Shown piece by piece: positions 56,972 through 61,387 of a stretch of 61,387 nt of DNA. The notes under the pieces were generated by a model. It ran no database searches and had not been told where the DNA came from. It worked only from the letters and a program-made list of their open reading frames with translations. Source of the DNA: a virus; the IMG/VR virus record IMGVR_UViG_3300027320_000012, positions 1 to 61,387 of that record; one strand, 5' to 3'. The translations under genes and the position numbers were made by a program. Position 1 is the first letter of the stretch; every line of letters begins with the position of its first letter.

Positions 56972-57289
56972 TTATGCGTCTTCGGGGATGTCCCCTAGAT
57001 CGCCGACACCGAAGTGTCGATAAAAATTCTTCAAGTCTTCTGCTGGATGGCACCATATGTACCAATTCAGCTTAGGTTGTTTCTCGCCCATGATGTCGGC
57101 AAGCATGGTTTCCGCATTCAAGCGGATGATCGGATCGTCTCGCAGGCGCATCACCTCGATGGCGCATGCTGTCTGCGTCTGAAACTCGACTTCGTTGTTC
57201 TCGATCCACACACATTCGTATGGAGGTATTGGAGCATTCGGTCCCGCCGATGTCAAGGCGCAAAATGCTAGAACTGCTACAAGTCCCAT
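56972..57289 (-). CDS. secreted or periplasmic small protein, unknown
   Basis: 105 residues with ribosome binding site AAGGAAG. The N-terminus MGLVAVLAFCALTSAGPNA is a signal peptide with a likely cleavage after TSA. The mature part has three cysteines (YECVWIE, TACAIEV, YIWCHPAEDL), two of which may pair. Exported phage proteins in accessory regions can block superinfection, but nothing specific is recognisable here. Confidence 0.6.
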   Translation of the reverse strand: MGLVAVLAFCALTSAGPNAPIPPYECVWIENNEVEFQTQTACAIEVMRLRDDPIIRLNAETMLADIMGEKQPKLNWYIWCHPAEDLKNFYRHFGVGDLGDIPEDA

Positions 57290-57308
57290 CAGACTTCCTT
57301 TTGTTTTT

Positions 57309-57386
57309 TGGTGTGCCGGGTGGGGTTCGAACCCACGTATGACAGGGATTAAGAGCCCCCCGCTAAACCAACTCAGCTACCGGCGC
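57309..57386 (-). tRNA. tRNA-Lys(CTT)
   Basis: Acceptor GCGCCGG/CCGGCAC, anticodon loop CTCTTAA, T-arm GTGGG-TTCGAAC-CCCAC, CCA encoded. Shares acceptor and T-arm with tRNA-Lys(TTT). Confidence 0.88.
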
Positions 57387-57395
57387 ATAAAGTAA

Positions 57396-57490
57396 GGACG
57401 AGGTTCGGCGCTGCTTCCCCTCGTCCCCTGTTCGACCATCAACACGCGTCACGTGTCGCGCTAGGTCTCACCTTTGGACGCCGGGTGGCG
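57396..57490. ncRNA. candidate structured non-coding RNA
   Basis: Three consecutive hairpins in a 126-bp gap: GGACGAGG pairs with CCTCGTCC around a 15-nt loop (57396-57426), ACACG-CGTCA-CGTGT (57442-57456) and CGCC-GGGT-GGCG (57479-57490). Strand and function are unknown. Confidence 0.35.
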
Positions 57491-57512
57491 AATCTCGTCA
57501 GTTCGTTTCATA

Positions 57513-57845
57513 TCAGGCATCCTCTACAGGTACAAGCCAAAATCCGTTTTTTGTTACGGAAGGGCCTAGAATTTCCCAACCAAGCTTTTTGAGCTTTTTG
57601 CGGTTGGTCGTAAGTAGAACCCGAATACTGCCTATAGGGCTGGCAGGCATCGGAGCCTTGTGGTTCAAGTAGGCTGCACGGACCATTTCGTCCATGCTGA
57701 GCCCTCGTCGTTGTCTGCGCGATTCAATCAGCGCCGCGAGCATGCCGACAAACTTTCCATTCCAGTGTCCAAGCAGCCATTCAGGGCTCGTTCGGAATGT
57801 AGTAGGTTGGCCGCATGTTGGGCAATATGGGTGCTCTTTTTCCAT
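57513..57845 (-). CDS. winged-helix protein with N-terminal zinc knuckle, likely regulator
   Basis: 110 residues from the ATG at 57845. The first 12 residues hold CPTC. The C-terminal 60 residues (MVRAAYLNHKAPMPASPIGSIRVLLTTNRKKLKKLGWEILGPSVTKNGFWLVPVE) match the OmpR/PhoB-type winged helix, including the recognition helix RxxLLTTNRKKLKKLG and the wing NGFWLVPV. No receiver domain. The gene has its own promoter and a strong leader hairpin, so it may be autoregulated. Confidence 0.65.
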   Translation of the reverse strand: MEKEHPYCPTCGQPTTFRTSPEWLLGHWNGKFVGMLAALIESRRQRRGLSMDEMVRAAYLNHKAPMPASPIGSIRVLLTTNRKKLKKLGWEILGPSVTKNGFWLVPVEDA

Positions 57846-57863
57846 GCGTCTCTCTAAATTAAG

Positions 57864-57891
57864 GCGAGGGTTTTTACGGGCAGACCCTCGC
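57864..57891 (-). promoter_or_regulatory. leader hairpin of the winged-helix gene
   Basis: On the - strand: GCGAGGGT pairs with ACCCTCGC around a 12-nt loop, ending 18 nt before the start codon. Candidate translational operator. Confidence 0.5.
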
Positions 57892-57965
57892 AAACTGCCA
57901 CCGAAACGAAGAGTGGAGACCGGGTCAAACGGAGGCAAACCCCGATCTTTTCTTCTAACACCTCA

Positions 57966-57994
57966 TACTTAGGCTTTTCTGAGGCGGGTGTCAA
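57966..57994 (-). promoter_or_regulatory. promoter for the winged-helix gene
   Basis: On the - strand: TTGACA (57989-57994), 17-bp spacer, TAAGTA (57966-57971). Confidence 0.6.
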
Positions 57995-58015
57995 GCACTT
58001 TCGCGCTTTTAGGTT

Positions 58016-58099
58016 TGGCTCTGACGGTAGGGATCGAACCTACGCTATTGCTAGACTACCGGTTAACAGCCGGGTGCATTACCACTCTGCCACGTCAGA
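58016..58099 (-). tRNA. tRNA-Asn(GTT) with extended variable region
   Basis: Acceptor TCTGACG/CGTCAGA, anticodon loop CTGTTAA, T-arm GTAGG-TTCGATC-CCTAC, discriminator G, CCA encoded. The variable region is about 14 nt with CTA-GCAA-TAG, longer than a normal tRNA-Asn. Confidence 0.85.
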
Positions 58100-58106
58100 A
58101 CATTCT

Positions 58107-58180
58107 TGGTGGAGCACTCGGGAATCGAACCCGATGTCAGCCATCTTGCAAGGATAGCCCGCAACCCCATTGCGTGCCCC
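58107..58180 (-). tRNA. tRNA-Ala(TGC), short D-arm region
   Basis: Acceptor GGGGCAC/GTGCTCC, anticodon loop CTTGCAA on CTATC/GATGG, T-arm TCGGG-TTCGATT-CCCGA, CCA encoded. The D region is 16 nt, with GCAA-TGGGG-TTGC starting right after the acceptor. Confidence 0.75.
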
Positions 58181-58192
58181 ATATAGGGATAT

Positions 58193-58268
58193 TGGTGGAC
58201 CGTGTCGGGCTCGAACCGACGACCTGATGCTTGCAAAGCAACTGCTCTCCCAACTGAGCTAACAGCCC
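58193..58268 (-). tRNA. tRNA-Ala(TGC), canonical copy
   Basis: Acceptor GGGCTGT/ACGGTCC with wobbles, D-stem GCTC/GAGC, anticodon loop TTTGCAA on GTTGC/GCATC, T-arm GTCGG-TTCGAGC-CCGAC, CCA encoded. Confidence 0.9.
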
Positions 58269-58275
58269 GTAAACT

Positions 58276-58350
58276 TGGTGCGTGCTAGTGGGATTGAACC
58301 ACTGACCTTCTCCATGTCAAGGAGGTGCTCTACCGCTGAGCTAAGCGCGC
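58276..58350 (-). tRNA. tRNA-Val(GAC)
   Basis: Acceptor GCGCGCT/AGCACGC (one mismatch), anticodon loop TTGACAT on CCTCC/GGAGA, T-loop TTCAATC, CCA encoded. Confidence 0.88.
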
Positions 58351-58354
58351 ATAT

Positions 58355-58430
58355 TGGTACCCGGTACTGGAATCGAACCAGTTCTGTCAGGACGTGTAAA
58401 GACCCCGCTCTACCAGTGAGCTAACCGGGC
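58355..58430 (-). tRNA. tRNA-Val(TAC)
   Basis: Acceptor GCCCGGT/ACCGGGT, anticodon loop TTTACAC, T-arm ACTGG-TTCGATT-CCAGT, CCA encoded. One anticodon-stem mismatch. It lies directly against the stop of the next gene. Confidence 0.88.
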
Positions 58431-58805
58431 TCATTCGTCAGTGATCATACGCGCCAAGCGAAACTTGGTGCGTCCGATCCATCGATGAGCGTCTTTCATC
58501 AATCTCGTGTTTTCCATCATAGGTGATGTTTCATCGTCTTTCAAGTATCTACGTCCTCTTATGTCGTAAAACTTTCCATCGATGAGCGTGTACACGTGCC
58601 CGTCTACCTCGTCGTAGTAGGGCTCAGCCTGTGGGAAGGCTGCTTTAAGTATCTTGTAAAACTCGAAACAACCGCCCCGCATGTACAGGGCAACCGAATC
58701 TTGGAAGCTGTCCCGGATCGCCGTGATCAGATCACTGACGGGATCACGCCGCGTGCCCAGAAATCCACATGTCTCTCGGTCTTTTCTTTCGTGAACTTGT
58801 ACCAC
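58431..58805 (-). CDS. conserved-looking phage protein of unknown function
   Basis: 124 residues if the GTG at 58805 is used, overlapping the methyltransferase gene by 79 bp. An ATG at 58679 would give a shorter form, but the preceding LITAIRDSFQDSVALYMRGGCFEFYKIL looks like part of the domain. The core FEFYKILKAAFPQAEPYYDEVDGHVYTLIDGKFYDIRGRRYL has the alternating pattern of a small papain-like or transglutaminase-like fold with a Cys (GGC) and a His (GHV). That is suggestive only. Confidence 0.6.
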   Translation of the reverse strand: MVQVHERKDRETCGFLGTRRDPVSDLITAIRDSFQDSVALYMRGGCFEFYKILKAAFPQAEPYYDEVDGHVYTLIDGKFYDIRGRRYLKDDETSPMMENTRLMKDAHRWIGRTKFRLARMITDE

Positions 58806-59305
58806 GCGCAGTTATCCTTGCCTGATGTCCCGTTCTGCTCCCACGACACGCGACCAACGGACACGATATCTGTGCAGTATCTTTCCAGATATGGTCTGGC
58901 TTGTAGGGTGTGAGCCCAATCTGCGTCGAAGAGAAGCCATGTGGGGCGGAGATTGGCGAAGTGCTCGATCATCTTGTGCAAGATGTAATCCGACTTCTTG
59001 TCTCGGCTCCACGGCGGGTTCGTTATGATGTAGTCCACATCGACCATGTCGTACTCGGTCAGGTCGAACGCGTCCTTCAATCCTACTGGATATTGAAGCG
59101 GATCATCTTCTGGAAAGGCCACGTCAGTGGCCCCGGCGACTGTGCCGCCTATGTGCTTTAGATGTAGCACAAGGCGTCCGTCGCCCGCGCAAGGTTCCCA
59201 GAAATTGTAAATCTCTGGAAGATGTGGCGCGAGCGGTGTTACCGCCTCCAAGGGGGTCGGGTAATAGTCGCGTGCGCGCTTCTCAAATGATGATCTTTTT
59301 CCCAT
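58727..59305 (-). CDS. DNA adenine methyltransferase-like protein
   Basis: 192 residues. Motif I NFWEPCAGDGRLVLHL (SAM binding) and motif IV ITNPPW identify a class I N6-adenine methyltransferase. The N-terminus has the YYPTPLEAVTPL element seen in phage enzymes. The target recognition region is short. No restriction partner lies nearby, so an orphan protective or regulatory methylase is likely. A TTGACA promoter places the transcription start at or next to the ATG. Confidence 0.85.
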   Translation of the reverse strand: MGKRSSFEKRARDYYPTPLEAVTPLAPHLPEIYNFWEPCAGDGRLVLHLKHIGGTVAGATDVAFPEDDPLQYPVGLKDAFDLTEYDMVDVDYIITNPPWSRDKKSDYILHKMIEHFANLRPTWLLFDADWAHTLQARPYLERYCTDIVSVGRVSWEQNGTSGKDNCAWYKFTKEKTERHVDFWARGVIPSVI

Positions 59306-59311
59306 ATACGC

Positions 59312-59340
59312 CAGTTAGCATTTATGGGAAGCAGTGTCAA
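59312..59340 (-). promoter_or_regulatory. promoter for the methyltransferase gene, possibly leaderless
   Basis: On the - strand: TTGACA (59335-59340), 17-bp spacer, TAACTG (59312-59317). Expected start site falls near 59305, the first base of the start codon. Confidence 0.55.
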
Positions 59341-59537
59341 CCGTTAAGAACGATGTAGGCGTCAACGATCTTGCCTTCTTCGTCGGTGACGACGTGCTTA
59401 CGGGCCGTCCAGATTGTGATAGGCGCGCCGTCGTACGTGTTCACTTTGATCGGAAGCTCGTCAGCGCCCATATTCGAGAGCTTGTCTTTAAGCATCTTTC
59501 CTGTGAACATTTCCATTTCTTCGCTGTCCATTGACAT
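59337..59537 (-). CDS. small protein of unknown function
   Basis: 66 residues from the ATG at 59537 (ribosome binding site AAGGAGA). Met/Glu-rich helical start (MSMDSEEMEMFTGKMLKDKLSNMGADELP) then a beta-rich half (IKVNTYDGAPITIWTARKHVVTDEEGKIVDAYIVLNG). No family recognised. Its stop overlaps the -35 element of the methyltransferase promoter. Confidence 0.55.
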   Translation of the reverse strand: MSMDSEEMEMFTGKMLKDKLSNMGADELPIKVNTYDGAPITIWTARKHVVTDEEGKIVDAYIVLNG

Positions 59538-59551
59538 AGTGGTCTCCTTGG

Positions 59552-60511
59552 TTAAGTTCTTGCTCGCACGCCTGATTGAAGGCTTGGAAATTCGCTCGAT
59601 ACCCACCCAACAGTCGTGTCTGGGCTCGTTGGGTGTTCGGTTATGTAGTTTCGCTGGTCCAGCGCCACCGCGACGTCCGCGCTGTTCACGACCGTGTTGC
59701 TCTCCCACTCAAAAAAGTGATTGAAACTGGCAAGGCCGGTTGCTCCGCGCATAAGCGAACTCTGTTGGACCACCTTTTCCACGATAACCCCTGTCGGGAC
59801 ATCCTTGGTTCGCGCTATACCGAACGCGGCTTGCGCATCCAGTGTATCGGAGTATATCCCTGTGTTTTTTCGGTTATCGATCACTCCCGTTACAGGGCCT
59901 TCCCAATCACGCTTCTTTCCGTGAGAAATGGGGCTGTGTTGGCGTAGACGCCAACCTCGCGTGTCCTCATCTGCAATGACCATTTCGGACATATAGCAAG
60001 TGCCTGGGTCTAGATCGACGTTTACTGTGTTGAACGAAACCGGAACACCTCTGTCAACAGCGTTGGTGACTGTGACCGTAGCTCTTTGCATTCCGTCATA
60101 GTAGACGGTCAGGGTCAAATCTGTCGTGCCATTCTTGACAAACTCTAGGTCGATGGTATGCGGTAGGCTGTAACCAGCAACAGTAGACGCCAACCCCGAC
60201 GAATCTCCGTGTACATACCAATTATTCAACTGGTCTGTTATGTCCAAGGACATTACAAGATTGTTATCAGCGTCATAGAATCTAAAGATTCCGAAGTCAT
60301 CCCAACTGGTGGCATTTCGGCTTTGTAGAAAACGAAAGTGAACCCAAACCGTGCTTCCAACCGGCTCGGGCCATGATGCCGCGAGGCTTTCGTTTTTGTC
60401 CCAAAAGTATCCATTATCCAGACGTGTGATGTCCGTGATGCCGCCAAAATCCAAAAATAAACCATCGTTGTCAAAGTCGTTTACAGAATTTATGAACTTC
60501 AAAATTGCCAT
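59552..60511 (-). CDS. fibre/adhesin protein, lectin-like, paralogue A
   Basis: 319 residues. Residues 1-200 read as a concanavalin-type beta sandwich (STVWVHFRFLQSRNATSWDDFGIFRFYDADNNLVMSLDITDQ, VKNGTTDLTLTVYYDGMQRATVTVTNA). The rest holds DEDTRGWRLRQH and VVQQSSLMRGATGLASFNHFFEWE, ending TSPDTTVGWVSSEFPSLQSGVRA. The layout is shared with the next gene and, in part, with the tail protein at 25378. Likely a virion surface protein. Confidence 0.6.
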   Translation of the reverse strand: MAILKFINSVNDFDNDGLFLDFGGITDITRLDNGYFWDKNESLAASWPEPVGSTVWVHFRFLQSRNATSWDDFGIFRFYDADNNLVMSLDITDQLNNWYVHGDSSGLASTVAGYSLPHTIDLEFVKNGTTDLTLTVYYDGMQRATVTVTNAVDRGVPVSFNTVNVDLDPGTCYMSEMVIADEDTRGWRLRQHSPISHGKKRDWEGPVTGVIDNRKNTGIYSDTLDAQAAFGIARTKDVPTGVIVEKVVQQSSLMRGATGLASFNHFFEWESNTVVNSADVAVALDQRNYITEHPTSPDTTVGWVSSEFPSLQSGVRART

Positions 60512-61387
60512 TTAGGTTCTGCCTCTCACGCCTACTTGAAGCAACTGCATTTCCGTATCGGTCCACGCCACACCTGTGTCAGGGCTCGTTGGATATTCGG
60601 ATATGAACTCTTGGAGGGTTGTCCCTACCGCTACGTTGGCGTCGTGTATGACTGTTGGTCCTGTGTCGTATCTAAAGAAGTGGTTGAAATTAGCCAACCC
60701 CGCCGATCCTCTTATGAGGGTGCTTTGGACACACACACGGTCGATGGTCGCCAAGGTCGGTATATCCGCCAGATTAGACAGATCGTACGATACGCGGTCG
60801 TCGTTGGTGTTCGTGGTTATTCCTGTAGATTTTCTTACATCACCGGCTGGTACGTCCGCAGACCCGTCCCACTCGTCGAATGTGCTGTAGGCCGTTGTGC
60901 GGTGTTGGCGTAGACGCCATCCGCGCGTATCTTCGTCCGCAACCACGCCTTCGGACCACACAATCGTGCCCTGAGAGGAGATGTCTGTAAATGTCATGTG
61001 GAAACAAACCGGCACACCGTTGTCACGCGCATTCGCCACCGAAAGAGAGGTTACACGCTGCACACCATTTACCCAAACGTTCATCGTCAGGCTGGTGGTT
61101 CCATTTTTTATGAATTGGACGTCGTATGTTAGGGAAGAACCGGCTGTTGCTGCGTAGGACGCTACCGCCGTTGTATCGCCGTTAATGTTCCACCGTACGA
61201 CGCCATCGGTGATGTCCATACGCATGACTTGGTTTCCGTCAGCATCCAAAAATAGCGGTACTCCGAAGTCGTCCCAAACGCCGGACGTAGTCGTCTGACC
61301 GTGACGCCAGTGGAGCCACACCTCACTGCCCACCGGGGCAGGCCAAGAAGCTGATAGACCTCTGCCGGTACTGTAGGAAAATCCGTA
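60512..61387 (-). CDS. fibre/adhesin protein, paralogue B (5' partial)
   Basis: The frame runs off the right edge; 291 residues are in the window. It is colinear with paralogue A: ASWPAPVGSEVWLHWRH, WDDFGVPLFLDADGNQVMRMDITDG, IKNGTTSLTMNVWVNGVQRVTSL, VVADEDTRGWRLRQH, ANFNHFFRYD, ISEYPTSPDTGVAWTDTEMQLLQVGVRG. Tandem duplication with one base between the genes. Confidence 0.6.
   Translation of the reverse strand, partial: YGFSYSTGRGLSASWPAPVGSEVWLHWRHGQTTTSGVWDDFGVPLFLDADGNQVMRMDITDGVVRWNINGDTTAVASYAATAGSSLTYDVQFIKNGTTSLTMNVWVNGVQRVTSLSVANARDNGVPVCFHMTFTDISSQGTIVWSEGVVADEDTRGWRLRQHRTTAYSTFDEWDGSADVPAGDVRKSTGITTNTNDDRVSYDLSNLADIPTLATIDRVCVQSTLIRGSAGLANFNHFFRYDTGPTVIHDANVAVGTTLQEFISEYPTSPDTGVAWTDTEMQLLQVGVRGRT

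Overview
The window reads as most of the genome of a tailed dsDNA phage with a siphovirus plan (long tape measure, tail-tube protein, G/GT tail chaperones). Its host is probably an alphaproteobacterium of the Rhodobacterales or Rhizobiales kind. Support for that host comes from a tail-tip block built like that of the Rhodobacter gene transfer agent (DUF2460, DUF2163, NlpC/P60, large host-specificity protein), and from small phage copies of alphaproteobacterial families (DUF1127, DUF1289, an MmcB-like nuclease). No integrase or repressor is visible, so a lytic lifestyle is likely. Both ends cut through genes. The large terminase subunit, DNA polymerase and primase are not in the window and presumably lie outside it.

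Layout: (1) 1-12,600, + strand: DNA processing and nucleotide metabolism. In order: GIY-YIG protein, DnaQ-like exonuclease, Cas4-like nuclease with a cysteine cluster, SSB-like protein, RecD2/Dda-type helicase, a dNMP kinase-dCMP deaminase fusion, an MmcB-like nuclease, ThyX, an HTH protein, a class II (B12-dependent) ribonucleotide reductase split by an intein, glutaredoxin and dUTPase. Together they supply and reroute deoxynucleotides. (2) 12,690-14,735, - strand: lysis genes (Rz/Rz1 spanins, holin candidate, amidase endolysin). (3) 14,855-38,611, - strand: adhesins, tail tip, tape measure, frameshifted tail chaperones, tail tube, head-tail connectors and PhoH. (4) 38,700-51,511, - strand: head fibres and decoration proteins, major capsid protein, scaffold and portal. 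(5) 51,600-59,540: 27 tRNA genes, all on the - strand and all with an encoded CCA, interleaved with small genes: Pth2-like peptidyl-tRNA hydrolase, DUF458 RNase H-like protein, DUF1127, DUF1289, SLOG/DUF2493, zinc-ribbon proteins, a winged-helix regulator and an adenine methyltransferase. (6) 59,552-61,387: two tandem paralogous fibre proteins, the second cut by the window edge.

The + and - arms converge at about 12,600-12,690, where hairpins suited to termination lie. Recurrent sigma70-like promoters (TTGACA, 16-18 bp spacer, TAnnnT) precede several modules. The most striking items are the RNR intein, which interrupts the enzyme exactly at its catalytic cysteine and has class-3-like splicing residues; the tRNA island with unorthodox tRNA architectures; a tandem duplication that made a chimeric tRNA; and a short hairpin with core CGCTGACGCG repeated eight times. 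All family assignments come from reading motifs; no database search was run.
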